From: Guptibacillus hwajinpoensis
GTDB lineage: Bacteria > Bacillota > Bacilli > Bacillales > Guptibacillaceae
DNA length: 64,000 bases
Assembly (NCBI RefSeq): GCF_005144865.1
Contig: NZ_SWFM01000003.1
Coordinates: forward strand, 124,001-188,000
Reading direction: 5' to 3'
In this document: one piece after another, positions 36,861-45,956 of the stretch
Numbering within the stretch: position 1 is the stretch's first letter
Layout: every line of letters starts with the position of its first letter
The notes under the pieces: generated by a model
Told to the model about the DNA's origin: nothing
The model's input: only the letters and a program-made list of their open reading frames with translations
Database searches by the model: none
Position numbers and translations under genes: made by a program

Positions 36861-37088
36861 TTATTCACCTGTCTGGTAAAACAAACCGAGCCTTTCAAGG
36901 AATGTATGTTGCTTAATGGTTTCCATTTGAACAACTTTCACTGCTTTCCCCTGTGGCACATCATACCGATGATAATTCTGGTATTCTTGATTTACCCAGA
37001 GAATTCCGAAGTAAAACAGTAACGTGCACCCTGTGAACAGCAAGAAAACTTTCATAGTATCTAAAACAAGTAATAGACCCCTTCTCAA
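36861..37088 (-). CDS. yqzK: YqzK-like small membrane protein (DUF4227)
   Basis: 75 residues with one transmembrane helix (about 13-33), a positively charged start MRRGLLLVLD and an outside or soluble segment ending FLERLGLFYQTGE. Position between fur and xerD and the YDVPQGKAVKV segment match B. subtilis YqzK. Function unknown. AGATGGAGGTGCG precedes the start. Confidence 0.8.
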   Translation of the reverse strand: MRRGLLLVLDTMKVFLLFTGCTLLFYFGILWVNQEYQNYHRYDVPQGKAVKVVQMETIKQHTFLERLGLFYQTGE

Positions 37089-37183
37089 TCTAACGCACCT
37101 CCATCTCTAGTAAAAGATATGCCAGCGATGGAGATTTTTATACATCGTTAGTATTATTAGGGTCTAATTAATAGTGTTAACAT

Positions 37184-37663
37184 TTATGAATGATTAGCTG
37201 CTTGTTCCTGTTGTTCTGAATCCTCTTGCTTTTGACAGCGATAACAGATTCCATGAAACGTTAACCTATGATCCTTGATTTTGAAATTCCAGTCGTTCTC
37301 AACAACCTTTTCTACATCACCAAGTAAATCATCCTGTATTTCATCTACTGCTCCGCATTCAATACAAACCAGATGATGATGAAAATGGGCAGCACCTTCT
37401 TGCCTGAGATCAAATCTTGAAACACCGTCTCCAAAGTTGATTTTATCAACAATCTTCAATTCAGCAAGAAGCTCTAGCGTTCTATATACAGTTGCAAGCC
37501 CAATTTCAGGAGATTTTTCTTTAACGAGAAGATATACATCTTCTGCACTCAAGTGATCCTCTTCATTCTCAAGAAGAACTCTTACTGTTGCTTCACGTTG
37601 AGGAGTTAGCTTATAGCTTTGAGAATGAAGGTGTTTCTTAATTCGATCGATTCTGCTTTCCAT
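37184..37663 (-). CDS. fur: Ferric uptake regulator Fur
   Basis: Iron-responsive repressor of 159 residues. Winged-helix DNA-binding domain with SYKLTPQREATVRVLLENEEDHLSAED, then the dimer and metal domain with AAHFHHHLVCIECG and a distal CYRC pair that completes the structural Zn site (four cysteines). The start at ATG 37663 has GGGAGGG upstream; the track upstream to 37726 would remove the binding site. Near-consensus Fur boxes lie just upstream, suggesting autoregulation. Confidence 0.95.
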   Translation of the reverse strand: MESRIDRIKKHLHSQSYKLTPQREATVRVLLENEEDHLSAEDVYLLVKEKSPEIGLATVYRTLELLAELKIVDKINFGDGVSRFDLRQEGAAHFHHHLVCIECGAVDEIQDDLLGDVEKVVENDWNFKIKDHRLTFHGICYRCQKQEDSEQQEQAANHS

Positions 37664-37727
37664 ATCCCATTTCCCTCCCTCGATCGATGCCATTTTCATT
37701 ATAAGCAGTAGGAAAAAGGGTGTCAAA

Positions 37728-37771
37728 TTAAAATCATTATCATTCAGTTTTTGTAATCATTATTAAATGAT
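37728..37771. promoter_or_regulatory. Two candidate Fur boxes upstream of fur
   Basis: TTAAAATCATTATCA (37728-37742) reads TGATAATGATTTTAA on the minus strand, matching the 7-1-7 Fur box TGATAATnATTATCA at 12 of 14 positions. A second site ATCATT-ATTA-AATGAT (37756-37771) is an inverted repeat of the same hexamer. They sit 65-110 bases before fur and just past the spoIIM stop. Confidence 0.55.
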
Positions 37772-37783
37772 AACAACTATAGC

Positions 37784-38425
37784 TCAATTAAAATCAACCA
37801 CTGCTTTAATTAATCCTGGTGATAAATAAGCTTCAAACCACGCTGCAATACAAAGAACACCGAGCGTACAAATAACAAGAGCTGAAAACCTCATAAAAGG
37901 AGGTAAAATTAATTCCGTTCTTCGTTTCATAAACAGTTGCCTCATTAGCCTGAGAGAAAAAGTTAAGGAGGCGGTACCGACAACAATCATAGCTGGTACA
38001 GCAAGGATATTTTGTGGAAAGATCGAAACAAATGCAAGTAAAAACCCTTTCCAACTCATCTGATTAACAAGAAACCCTACGGTAAAACCAACGACAATAC
38101 CTTTAAGGAATAACATAATTAGAACGATTGGAAGTCCAATAATCGTAAGACCTAGAATCCACATCAATCCAATGTATTTAACATAGTGAGTAAAACTTTG
38201 TTGGAACATTTCAGAGGCTGTAGCAAATTGTCCGTCAGAGACTTGTCCAAAGAATCTACTTAAATAAATAGCAAGATCTTCTTTTTGAGTAAGACTTAAA
38301 CTATTTACAATAATTGCTCCGAACACAATCCCCATTAGAAACAACACGGCTATGAATGTGTATAGTGATAAATGATCTGATAGATGGGCAGAAATAATTT
38401 GCTTCAACTGCCTACTCCGATTCAT
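37784..38425 (-). CDS. spoIIM: Stage II sporulation protein M
   Basis: 213-residue membrane protein of the engulfment complex SpoIIDMP that lyses septal peptidoglycan. Five transmembrane helices are visible (first at about 20-40, LYTFIAVLFLMGIVFGAII). FPQNILAVPAMIVVG is the conserved central motif of the family. A very good sigma-E promoter lies 32-61 bases upstream, fitting mother-cell expression. AGGGGGATG precedes ATG 38425. Confidence 0.93.
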   Translation of the reverse strand: MNRSRQLKQIISAHLSDHLSLYTFIAVLFLMGIVFGAIIVNSLSLTQKEDLAIYLSRFFGQVSDGQFATASEMFQQSFTHYVKYIGLMWILGLTIIGLPIVLIMLFLKGIVVGFTVGFLVNQMSWKGFLLAFVSIFPQNILAVPAMIVVGTASLTFSLRLMRQLFMKRRTELILPPFMRFSALVICTLGVLCIAAWFEAYLSPGLIKAVVDFN

Positions 38426-38456
38426 AAGACATCCCCCTTCGCACTTCCTTTGGTTA

Positions 38457-38486
38457 AGTCTATGAATCGGGTTAAAAAGGTATGAC
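38457..38486 (-). promoter_or_regulatory. Sigma-E promoter of spoIIM
   Basis: On the minus strand GTCATACC (38486-38479) and CATAGACT (38464-38457) are 14 bases apart. The -35 is close to the sigma-E consensus and the -10 has one mismatch; the -10 octamer is identical to the one before dacB. Confidence 0.7.
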
Positions 38487-38506
38487 AGTATTGCTAGATT
38501 GTCTTT

Positions 38507-39661
38507 CTAGCCAATCACTTTGCCGTATGTACCCCCTCCACCTTCTTTAAAGGTGAGATTCCCTTGTCTTGAAAGTACGATTAAGTGAGCAAGTTTATAC
38601 CCAACAACACTTGCTAGTTCATCCTTCTCAGCACGATGAAGAATATTCATTTCTGTACCAAAGTAATCGAGTAGCCGATCCAACGTTTTTGGACCGATTC
38701 CGGGAATGAATTCAAGTGGAACGTGATGAATATAAGGAGGCCGAGCAGGTGAGCAAGAGCTAGTACTTAATTCTTTAATTCGATTCGATACTCCTTTAAT
38801 AACATGTTTGCTTCCACATTTCATACAATGAGTTCCAATCACAATGCTGTTGCAATCAGAACAAATTGTTTCATGATACTTCCCTAGTACGGGGTTTAGT
38901 CCGTAGTTTGCAATGATTTTACAACCCTCAACTCCCCTAATTGCCTTGTCCCAATCAGTGAATGATGGTGATTGAAGAAGCATATGCTGATACTCTCTTG
39001 CAATTTTTGGTGTAGAATGCGCATCGGAATTCGTTAGAAAAGGATAAGCATGAAGCTCCTCAATTTGATCAGCCATCATTGTATTTGCAGACAATCCTAG
39101 TTCTACAGCATCGATTCGTGTCGCGTCAAATACTTCAGAAATAGATTGGACAACTCCTTTACCATAAACACTTTTAAATGGCGTAAAGATATGAGCTGGA
39201 ATAAAGAGTCCACCTAGCTCCTTTGTTTTCTCCTGAACGATAATAGCTTCTTCATATATCCGCTGTGAACTTAAGTTAATATTCTTCATTCTAATTCTTA
39301 GCCACTCTGAAAAATGTTTCATTTTTGCCAAATTCGGCAAATAAACTAATACATGAATCGGACCATGACAATTTTGATCATAGATTTCGATTTCAGTTCC
39401 TAGAATAAGAGTGAGCGAATCAAATCTAATTCCTCCCTTTTCTAACTCATACCCCTGACCATTAGAGATCCTATTCTCAATTTCCTGAATCACTTCTGGA
39501 ACGTGACTATCAATAATTCCAATCATATCTAATCCTTTTCGTTCTGACGATTCAGTGAGGATGCTTGAGAGAGTAAGGGAGTTGGAACCAGTGATTTTAA
39601 CAGCCTTTCCCGAAACCGTCCTGCCAATATGGATATGAAAATCAGCATAAATGTTTTGCAT
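38507..39661 (-). CDS. yqxK: YqxK-like endonuclease Q family protein
   Basis: 384-residue protein of the TIGR00375/EndoQ family. The N-terminal PHP metal site is ADFHIHIGR, with further His/Asp in MIGIIDSHVPE, LGTEIEIYD and FLTNSDAHS. A four-cysteine zinc finger (CSDCNSIVIGTHCMKCGS) follows, then a helix-hairpin-helix (EFIPGIGPKTLDRLLDYFG). Archaeal EndoQ cuts 5' of deaminated bases, so a DNA-repair nuclease role is plausible. ATG 39661 has AAAGGTGAT before it. It lies 12 bases after nudF, as in B. subtilis. Confidence 0.85.
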   Translation of the reverse strand: MQNIYADFHIHIGRTVSGKAVKITGSNSLTLSSILTESSERKGLDMIGIIDSHVPEVIQEIENRISNGQGYELEKGGIRFDSLTLILGTEIEIYDQNCHGPIHVLVYLPNLAKMKHFSEWLRIRMKNINLSSQRIYEEAIIVQEKTKELGGLFIPAHIFTPFKSVYGKGVVQSISEVFDATRIDAVELGLSANTMMADQIEELHAYPFLTNSDAHSTPKIAREYQHMLLQSPSFTDWDKAIRGVEGCKIIANYGLNPVLGKYHETICSDCNSIVIGTHCMKCGSKHVIKGVSNRIKELSTSSCSPARPPYIHHVPLEFIPGIGPKTLDRLLDYFGTEMNILHRAEKDELASVVGYKLAHLIVLSRQGNLTFKEGGGGTYGKVIG

Positions 39662-39672
39662 AGATATCACCT

Positions 39673-40206
39673 TTACTTCATTTTCAAATACATTAACGCG
39701 TATGCTGTTTTTGCATCATGAATCTCTTCTTTTTTAAGCATTTCTTCCATTTCTTCTAAAGATAAATGGAGCACATCAAGAAATTCATCTTCATCAGCAG
39801 CTTGCTCACCTTTTTTCTCTAATCCCTTTGCTACGTATAAATGGACTAGTTCATTCGCAAATCCAGGTGAAGTATAAAAAGAAATAATCTTATCTAAGGC
39901 TTCACATGTGTATCCTGTTTCTTCTTCAAGCTCCCGAACAGCCGTTACTTCAGGCTTTTCTCCAGGTTCAAGTTTACCAGCAGGAATTTCAACTATTGCT
40001 TTACCTAGAGCTTTCCGATACTGCCTTACAGCTAATACCTTATTATCCGATGTAATCGCAATAACAGCTACTGCTCCAGGATGATCAATTAATTCACGCT
40101 TGCTTTGTTTTCCATTTGGTAATTCGACGTCTTCTACTCTTACATTAATAATTCGACCTTCATAAATTGTTTCTGAATGTAGGGTCTTTTCATATAGATG
40201 GTCCAT
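39673..40206 (-). CDS. nudF: ADP-ribose pyrophosphatase (Nudix hydrolase)
   Basis: 177-residue Nudix enzyme that hydrolyses ADP-ribose to AMP and ribose 5-phosphate. The Nudix box is complete: GKLEPGEKPEVTAVRELEEE TGY-type with Glu residues of the metal site, starting near 82. The start MDHLYEKTLH at ATG 40206 has GGAG ten bases upstream; the longer frame to 40383 crosses the divergent mciZ gene. Divergent from mciZ with a 117-base shared upstream region. Confidence 0.92.
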   Translation of the reverse strand: MDHLYEKTLHSETIYEGRIINVRVEDVELPNGKQSKRELIDHPGAVAVIAITSDNKVLAVRQYRKALGKAIVEIPAGKLEPGEKPEVTAVRELEEETGYTCEALDKIISFYTSPGFANELVHLYVAKGLEKKGEQAADEDEFLDVLHLSLEEMEEMLKKEEIHDAKTAYALMYLKMK

Positions 40207-40323
40207 TGATAACTCATCTCCTCGTTCTAAAAATTCGTTACGATACATAAAGTCTATCACAAGAGACAGATAATAGGGAAAGCAAGGCATTCCATTATGT
40301 ATCGATCTATAGGAGGTTTTGAT

Positions 40324-40482
40324 ATGAAAGTTTATATTCAACCAAATGGTGTAACGATGGTAGGAAAACCAAAGCAAATTCAATTAATGCTTAAACACTA
40401 TATGAATCATTACGATACCATCGAAGAATGGGTTCAAGCACCATCCATTCGAACAAAATCACATTTACGCTTAATACAATAA
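40324..40482 (+). CDS. mciZ: MciZ, mother-cell inhibitor of FtsZ
   Basis: 52-residue peptide beginning MKVYIQPNGVTMVGKPKQI. It aligns end to end with B. subtilis MciZ (40 residues, recalled as MKVHRMPKGVVLVGKAWEI then a YxxxxxxVxxWIxxP end): identical MKV, P, GV, VGK, LK-Y and W-P positions. B. subtilis MciZ caps FtsZ filaments and blocks late Z-rings in the sporulating mother cell. Here a 12-residue polar tail (SIRTKSHLRLIQ) extends it. AGGAGG sits eight bases before ATG 40324. The gene is next to nudF, as expected. A weak sigma-E-like GATAAT ... CATTCCAT pair lies about 30-50 bases upstream. Confidence 0.85.
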   Translation: MKVYIQPNGVTMVGKPKQIQLMLKHYMNHYDTIEEWVQAPSIRTKSHLRLIQ

Positions 40483-40516
40483 CCCCTTAACGTATTTTCA
40501 CCACGAATAGTTTTAT

Positions 40517-40560
40517 TAACTAAGAAAAGCTGCCTACTTAAGGCAGCTTTTCTTAGTTAA
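40517..40560. terminator. Bidirectional terminator after mciZ
   Basis: A perfect 20-base inverted repeat (TTAACTAAGAAAAGCTGCCT and complement) with a five-base loop. It ends the plus-strand mciZ and the minus-strand hydrolase gene, which stops four bases away. Confidence 0.9.
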
Positions 40561-40563
40561 TAG

Positions 40564-41103
40564 TTATCGGATTTCAGTTTTGAAGATTGTTTGCATTTGC
40601 TCTAGAAAAACATCATGATGATCTGTAAAAGTTGCCATACAAGACCTATGAGCAACCGTTTTGAATCCTCTTGCATAAGCGCCATATGCAGTTAAGAAGT
40701 CACAAATGTCGGTACAAACACCAGAAAGGTGGACCGTTTCAACATTTCTTGATTTCAATACTTCCTCTAAGTTCGTTTGAAAAAATGCATCATATTCTGG
40801 TTTCGGAACATATGAGACAAGCTTATGAGTTTTATTAACTTCATACCATTGATGCAGATCACCATATAATTCCTGTCCCCACGTCCCTTTTACATTATGT
40901 ACTGGCCATAATTCAAAGTGTGAATCTTCTTTTTCGTGTGCATCCATACAAATCACAACTTCTTTACCCTCATTAAGAAAAGAATTAGCAAGTGAAACAA
41001 TATTTGAAACAACTGACTGACCTTTCTCACCTACAGTCAGTCCACCTTTATCATGAATAAAATCATTACTCATATCAATAATTAAAAGCGCTTCATTCCC
41101 CAT
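40564..41103 (-). CDS. Isochorismatase-family cysteine hydrolase, nicotinamidase-like
   Basis: 179-residue hydrolase of the isochorismatase fold. The catalytic Asp is in LLIIDMSNDFI, the Lys in YVPKPEYDAFF and the Cys in HLSGVCTDICDFL; CMDAHEKEDSHFELWPVH holds the metal-binding Asp and His residues that mark nicotinamidases. It could be PncA, converting nicotinamide to nicotinate, but I cannot exclude another amide. AGGAGGCGGT precedes a double ATG (41106, 41103); spacing favours the second. Confidence 0.82.
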   Translation of the reverse strand: MGNEALLIIDMSNDFIHDKGGLTVGEKGQSVVSNIVSLANSFLNEGKEVVICMDAHEKEDSHFELWPVHNVKGTWGQELYGDLHQWYEVNKTHKLVSYVPKPEYDAFFQTNLEEVLKSRNVETVHLSGVCTDICDFLTAYGAYARGFKTVAHRSCMATFTDHHDVFLEQMQTIFKTEIR

Positions 41104-41249
41104 CATACCGCCTCCTAATGTCATTACTATAGCAAGAGATCACACAGATGACAAGACAGATAAAACGATGAAACTATTCAAATTATTGGCATCAATGCTC
41201 CTATCACGATACACTTGGTACAGGTATATTATGGGAGGTATTGATATCA

Positions 41250-42161
41250 ATGAAGAAAAATCCACTTGGGAAATCAGAACTTTATGTGAGCGAAATCGGT
41301 TTAGGAACAATGTCACTCGGAACAGATCGTGATAAAGGAATTGCACTAATCCATGAAGCACTCGATAACGGAGTTAATTTCATTGACACAGCTGATCTGT
41401 ATGACTTCGGATTAAATGAAGAAATTGTTGGTCACGCCCTCGAAGGAAGAAGAGATTCCGCCATCTTAGCAACTAAAGGTGGAAATCACTGGGAGGAAGG
41501 TAAAGACGGCTGGTTCTGGGACCCATCAAAAAAGCACATTAAAGAAGCCGTGAAAGATAGCCTACTTCGTTTAAAAACAGACTATATTGATCTCTATCAA
41601 TTACACGGTGGCACAATTGAAGATCCTATCGATGAAACGATTGAAGCATTTGATGAATTAAAACAAGAAGGTCTTATTCGAGAGTATGGGATTTCAAGCA
41701 TACGACCAAATGTTATACGAGAATTTGTTAATCGTTCATCCATTGCTACTGTTATGATGCAATATAGTATTCTGGATCGAAGACCTGAGGAAGAAATACT
41801 TGATCTGTTACATGAAAACGAGATTAGTGTCATTGCTCGTGGGCCACTTTCAAAAGGAATGCTAACTGATCGTTACGAAGAAAAAATTAAAGAAGATGGA
41901 TTCCTAGGTTATTCAAAATATGAAGTGTTGGATATTTCTAAACAACTAGCAGAGTTAAAAGGTGATCATCGTAATATAACACAAACAGCCCTTCGTTACG
42001 CGCTTGCTCACCCTGCAGTAGCCACCGCTATACCTGGGGCAAGTAGGAGTGAACAGCTTCTAGCTAATTTAACAACACAGAATGCTCCGGAATTAACACT
42101 TGATGAAGTTAGAAAAATACGCGAAATTTCAAATGCGAATAAATACGATAAGCACCGTTAA
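41250..42161 (+). CDS. yqkF: Aldo/keto reductase, YqkF-like
   Basis: 303-residue NADPH-dependent reductase of the aldo/keto family. Catalytic residues are visible as Asp/Tyr in FIDTADLYDFG and Lys in ATKGGNHW; the TIM barrel runs through LYQLHGGT to the cofactor motif AIPGASRSEQLLAN. Position between nudF and yqkB suits B. subtilis YqkF. Start ATG 41250 uses GGGAGG at 41233-41238; TTG 41241 is too close. Substrate unknown. A weak dyad at 42171-42197 follows. Confidence 0.85.
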   Translation: MKKNPLGKSELYVSEIGLGTMSLGTDRDKGIALIHEALDNGVNFIDTADLYDFGLNEEIVGHALEGRRDSAILATKGGNHWEEGKDGWFWDPSKKHIKEAVKDSLLRLKTDYIDLYQLHGGTIEDPIDETIEAFDELKQEGLIREYGISSIRPNVIREFVNRSSIATVMMQYSILDRRPEEEILDLLHENEISVIARGPLSKGMLTDRYEEKIKEDGFLGYSKYEVLDISKQLAELKGDHRNITQTALRYALAHPAVATAIPGASRSEQLLANLTTQNAPELTLDEVRKIREISNANKYDKHR

Positions 42162-42170
42162 CCTACAAAA

Positions 42171-42197
42171 GAGCGTAGCCATTTCATGACTACGCTC
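42171..42197. terminator. Possible terminator between yqkF and scoB
   Basis: GAGCGTAG and CTACGCTC pair, extended by CAT/ATG across one mismatch. U-runs on either side are poor (TAACTCTTATT, TTTTGTAGG), so efficiency is doubtful. Confidence 0.5.
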
Positions 42198-42241
42198 TAA
42201 CTCTTATTAAAACAAACCACCAAAAATTTTAAGCTAACTTT

Positions 42242-42913
42242 TTAGTAAGCATCCAGTTGGACATCTCCAATAATAATGTCGGGCTCTGTGGATTCTTTAA
42301 TATCATCGATACTAAAACCAGTTGCAACTTCTATGAGCACAAGACCTTTTTCAGAAACATCAAAAACGGCTCGATCTGTAATAATACGATTAACAACACC
42401 TTTACCGGTTAATGGAAGGGTACATGCTGATAATATTTTAGGTGCACCATTCTTATTAACGTGATCCATGATAACCACAATTCGTTTTGCCCCGTGAACG
42501 AGGTCCATAGCTCCGCCCATCCCTTTAATCATCTTACCGGGTATCATCCAGTTTGCAAGGTCTCCATCTTTGGATACTTCCATTCCTCCAAGGATTGCAA
42601 CATCAATATGACCACCTCTAATCATTGCAAAGGATTCAGCGCTATCAAAATATGAAGCTCCTTGCATTGCAGTAACCGTTTCTTTTCCAGCGTTAATTAG
42701 ATCAGGGTCCACTTCACCTTCGGTAGGGTATGGTCCAATGCCTAGAAGACCGTTTTCAGATTGCAAGACTATCTTTTTCCCATCTGGTATATAATTTGCA
42801 ACCATTGTTGGCATTCCAATCCCCAGATTCACATAAGAACCATCAAGAATTTCCTTTTCAGCACGTCTTGCGATTTTTTCACGAACTGCCGCTTTATCTA
42901 CTTTAACCATCAT
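42242..42913 (-). CDS. scoB: 3-oxoacid CoA-transferase subunit B
   Basis: 223-residue beta subunit. The CoA-bound catalytic glutamate is in [12 protein letters not shown], and [13 protein letters not shown] and [14 protein letters not shown] are family motifs. With ScoA it moves CoA from succinyl-CoA to acetoacetate. Gene order is thiolase-scoA-scoB, 7-25 base gaps. It starts eight bases after scoA. A thiolase and HMG-CoA lyase next to it make ketone-body or leucine-derived acetoacetate use the likely role. Confidence 0.9.
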   Translation of the reverse strand: MMVKVDKAAVREKIARRAEKEILDGSYVNLGIGMPTMVANYIPDGKKIVLQSENGLLGIGPYPTEGEVDPDLINAGKETVTAMQGASYFDSAESFAMIRGGHIDVAILGGMEVSKDGDLANWMIPGKMIKGMGGAMDLVHGAKRIVVIMDHVNKNGAPKILSACTLPLTGKGVVNRIITDRAVFDVSEKGLVLIEVATGFSIDDIKESTEPDIIIGDVQLDAY

Positions 42914-42920
42914 AATCCTC

Positions 42921-43607
42921 CTATCGCGTTGTTAGCCGCTCAATTTTCTTCTGCTGCTCTCCTACGATTACTTTTTGAACATAAATACTTGGAGTATGAA
43001 TATGATCTGGATCAAACTCTCCTACCTCTACGAGCTCCTCTACTTCAGCAATCGTAACGGTACCTGCAGCTGCAATCATAGGATTGAAATTTCTTGCCGT
43101 CTTGTTATAAACCAGATTCCCCATCACATCACCTTTTAGCGCACGTACTAGAGAGAAGTCTGCCTTGATCGCAGGTTCTAATAAATAGTCTTTACCATCG
43201 AAGCTTCTCACTTCTTTGCCTTCTGCAATAGGTGTTCCAACACCAGCAGGAGTGTAGAATGCAGGAATACCTGCGCCACCTGCTCGAATACGTTCTGCCA
43301 AAGTTCCCTGTGGAATTAACTCTACCTCAAGTTCGCCAGAAAGAACCTGACGTTCAAACTCTTTGTTTTCTCCGACATATGACCCGACCATCTTCTTAAT
43401 TTGCTTGTTTTTCAAAAGCAAGCCAAGTCCCCATTCATCTACTCCACAGTTGTTTGAAATAACCGTTAAATTCTTAACTCCTTTGTCTCTAATCGCGATA
43501 ATTAGATTCTCAGGTATGCCAACAAGTCCAAATCCACCTACCAAAATCGTTGCTCCATCCTGAATATCTTGAACTGCTTCATCAAATGAATTCAGTATTG
43601 GTTTCAT
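42921..43607 (-). CDS. scoA: 3-oxoacid CoA-transferase subunit A
   Basis: 228-residue alpha subunit of the same enzyme. [13 protein letters not shown] is the oxoanion-hole motif, followed by [11 protein letters not shown] and [20 protein letters not shown]. Pairs with scoB. AGGAGGCTATTAAT precedes ATG 43607. Confidence 0.92.
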   Translation of the reverse strand: MKPILNSFDEAVQDIQDGATILVGGFGLVGIPENLIIAIRDKGVKNLTVISNNCGVDEWGLGLLLKNKQIKKMVGSYVGENKEFERQVLSGELEVELIPQGTLAERIRAGGAGIPAFYTPAGVGTPIAEGKEVRSFDGKDYLLEPAIKADFSLVRALKGDVMGNLVYNKTARNFNPMIAAAGTVTIAEVEELVEVGEFDPDHIHTPSIYVQKVIVGEQQKKIERLTTR

Positions 43608-43632
43608 TATTAATAGCCTCCTCTTAAATCAT

Positions 43633-44817
43633 TTATGGTCTTTCAACGATTGTTGCTACTCCCTGACCGCCACCAATACATAGTGTGGCAAGGCCATATC
43701 GGTTATTTCGTCGTTTCATCTCATGCAATAATGTAACTAGAATCCGAGTACCACTTGCTCCAATTGGGTGACCTAAAGCGATTGCACCGCCACTTACATT
43801 AAGAATGTCTTTGTTTACATCAAGGTCTCTGCCTACAGCAAGTGACTGTGCAGCAAATGCTTCATTTGCTTCAACAAGGTTCATATCAGTCATCGAAAGG
43901 CCAGCACGCTCAAGTGCTTTCTTAGTTGCTGGTACCGGACCAAGTCCCATCACGCTTGGATCTACACCCGCACTAGCATTTGCTCGAATAATGGCAAGTG
44001 GTTCTATTCCTAATTCATCTGCTTTTTCAAGACTCATGAGAACCACCGCTGCAGCTCCATCATTAATTCCTGAAGCATTTCCTGCGGTCACACCGCCATC
44101 TTTCTTAAAAGCTGGGCGCAATTTCGCTAGTTTCTCTGCTGTCGTACCGGGTTTAACATATTCGTCTGTATCAAAGGTGATTGGATCCCCTTTTCTTTGA
44201 GGGATGGAAACAGGCATGATCTCATCTTTAAAACGGCCTTCATCAATAGCTGTCTGTGCTTTTTGCTGACTCCAAGCTGCAAACTCATCCATCTCTTCTC
44301 GTGATAGGTTATAATGGTCACACAGGTTTTCCGCGGTTACTCCCATATGATAATCATTAAATGCACACCACAATCCATCATGTACCATACTATCAATCAT
44401 CTTCTGGTCACCCATGCGAAGTCCATCTCGAGCTCCTTGCAGAAGATATGGTGCCTGACTCATATTCTCCATACCACCAGCTACAACAACATCTTGATCA
44501 CCTAGCATTATCGATTGTGCGGCCAAATGAACGGTTTTAAGACCTGAGCCACATACTTTATTAATTGTCATCGCAGGTGTTGAAACTGGTACTCCAGCTT
44601 TTATGGCTGCTTGACGAGCTGGATTCTGTCCGAGTCCTGCCTGAAGCACATTCCCCATAATCACTTCCTCTACCTGATCTATCGTTAGCCCAGCCCTATT
44701 TACAGCTTCCTTAATAACCATAGCTCCAAGCTCGGGTGCAGATATTGATTTAAGTGAACCATTAAAAGAACCTACCGCTGTCCTGACAGCGCTTACAATA
44801 GCGACTTCTCGACTCAT
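43633..44817 (-). CDS. Acetyl-CoA acetyltransferase (thiolase)
   Basis: 394-residue biosynthetic/degradative thiolase II that interconverts acetoacetyl-CoA and two acetyl-CoA. Nucleophile C89 (NKVCGSG), His in GHPIGASG and second Cys in LCIGGGQG are all present. First gene of the scoA-scoB operon, with AGGAGGAAATCG before ATG 44817. It converts the acetoacetyl-CoA made by ScoAB to acetyl-CoA. B. subtilis names for close homologues include mmgA and yhfS; I do not choose between them. Confidence 0.92.
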   Translation of the reverse strand: MSREVAIVSAVRTAVGSFNGSLKSISAPELGAMVIKEAVNRAGLTIDQVEEVIMGNVLQAGLGQNPARQAAIKAGVPVSTPAMTINKVCGSGLKTVHLAAQSIMLGDQDVVVAGGMENMSQAPYLLQGARDGLRMGDQKMIDSMVHDGLWCAFNDYHMGVTAENLCDHYNLSREEMDEFAAWSQQKAQTAIDEGRFKDEIMPVSIPQRKGDPITFDTDEYVKPGTTAEKLAKLRPAFKKDGGVTAGNASGINDGAAAVVLMSLEKADELGIEPLAIIRANASAGVDPSVMGLGPVPATKKALERAGLSMTDMNLVEANEAFAAQSLAVGRDLDVNKDILNVSGGAIALGHPIGASGTRILVTLLHEMKRRNNRYGLATLCIGGGQGVATIVERP

Positions 44818-44955
44818 TTCGATTTCCTCCTTATGTAACTATGACTCTCTTCTACAATATTCTTACTTAATTCAGAAAAATCCTTCAAATAATAAGAATT
44901 TCCATTATTCAAACGATTAACTTGCAACCTCATTAATGGTTTGTTTTAATTAATA

Positions 44956-44969
44956 AGATAGCGCTTACA
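44956..44969 (+). promoter_or_regulatory. Candidate cre (CcpA) site upstream of HMG-CoA lyase
   Basis: AGATAGCGCTTACA matches the cre consensus TGWAANCGNTNWCA at 12 of 14 positions, with the central CG-T and CA intact. It lies about 20 bases before the HMG-CoA lyase start and about 140 bases from the divergent thiolase operon, so both could be carbon-repressed. Confidence 0.5.
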
Positions 44970-44989
44970 AAAGAAAGGTGATGATAGTC

Positions 44990-45898
44990 TTGCTTCCTGA
45001 ACACGTAACGATTATTGAAGTTGGTCCAAGGGACGGTCTCCAAAATGAGGCTAATCTAATACCAACTGAAGCTAAAATAAATTTCATTCAATTATTAAAG
45101 AGTGCTGGCTTTAATGAAATGGAGCTCACTTCTTTCGTTTCACCTAAATGGGTACCCCAGATGAAGGATGCGTCGGAAATAACAGACTCATGCCTTGATG
45201 AGACTAGAAATTTCGTTCTTGCACCGAATCGTAAGGGGATTGAGAGAGTACGATCAACAGATGTGTCTGCTATTGCTGTTTTTGCTGGTGTCAGTAACTC
45301 ATTTAATCAAAAAAATAGCAACAAAAAAACAGACGAACTTCTTAATGAACTTCTCCCGCTTGTCAAAGAATTAAAAAGCGAAGGTTATTTCATTAGAGCT
45401 TGTATCTCAACAGCCTTCTACTGTCCATATGAAGGGAAAATGGATTTAGAAGATACGATTCTGGTATGCAAGAAATTTGTAGAAGCAGGAGTAGATGAAC
45501 TTAGCGTTGCAGATACAATTGGCATGGCAACTCCAGAAGAAGCGAGCGCCCTCTTTAGTCGTCTAACAAAGGAGTTTAAATCTACTTTGTTAACTGCTCA
45601 TTTTCATGATACTCGAGGCATGGCACTTGCTAACATTTATGCTTGCCTTCAAGCAGGTATTTCTCGATTTGATACATCAGCTGGTGGATTAGGTGGATGC
45701 CCTTTTGCGAAAGGTGCTACTGGTAACGTTGCTACTGAAAGTGTTGTCTATATGCTAGATCGTATGGGCATTTCAACTGGAATTAACCTTGATGAAGTCA
45801 TGAAAGCAGTTGATCTTATAGAACCTTATCTTTCAAGAGGCATTACAACTCCATTCCGATCGCTCTATTTGAAAGAGAAAGAAGTCCCATCTAATTAA
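44990..45898 (+). CDS. Hydroxymethylglutaryl-CoA lyase
   Basis: 302-residue TIM-barrel lyase splitting HMG-CoA to acetyl-CoA and acetoacetate, the last step of leucine breakdown. GPRDGLQNE, HFHDTRGMALAN and the HMG-CoA lyase Cys signature GGLGGCPFAKGATGN are clear. I put the start at TTG 44990 (MLPEHVTI), with AAAGGTG nine bases upstream; GTG 44978 lies inside that site. Divergent from the thiolase/CoA-transferase operon, whose enzymes use its acetoacetate. B. subtilis homologue is YngG. Confidence 0.9.
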   Translation: MLPEHVTIIEVGPRDGLQNEANLIPTEAKINFIQLLKSAGFNEMELTSFVSPKWVPQMKDASEITDSCLDETRNFVLAPNRKGIERVRSTDVSAIAVFAGVSNSFNQKNSNKKTDELLNELLPLVKELKSEGYFIRACISTAFYCPYEGKMDLEDTILVCKKFVEAGVDELSVADTIGMATPEEASALFSRLTKEFKSTLLTAHFHDTRGMALANIYACLQAGISRFDTSAGGLGGCPFAKGATGNVATESVVYMLDRMGISTGINLDEVMKAVDLIEPYLSRGITTPFRSLYLKEKEVPSN

Positions 45899-45926
45899 CC
45901 GTAATAATATTATGGTAAACTCAATA

Positions 45927-45956
45927 AAAAAAGCACACAATGTTGTGTGCTTTTTT
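45927..45956. terminator. Bidirectional terminator after HMG-CoA lyase
   Basis: AAAAAAGCACACAA and TTGTGTGCTTTTTT form a 14-base stem with a two-base centre. It serves the plus-strand lyase and the minus-strand small membrane gene that ends here. Confidence 0.92.

Noticed and set aside
38493..38512. Hairpin GCTAGA ... TCTAGC at the 3' end of yqxK as terminator
   Set aside because: Six-base stem with an eight-base loop and no U-run on either strand.
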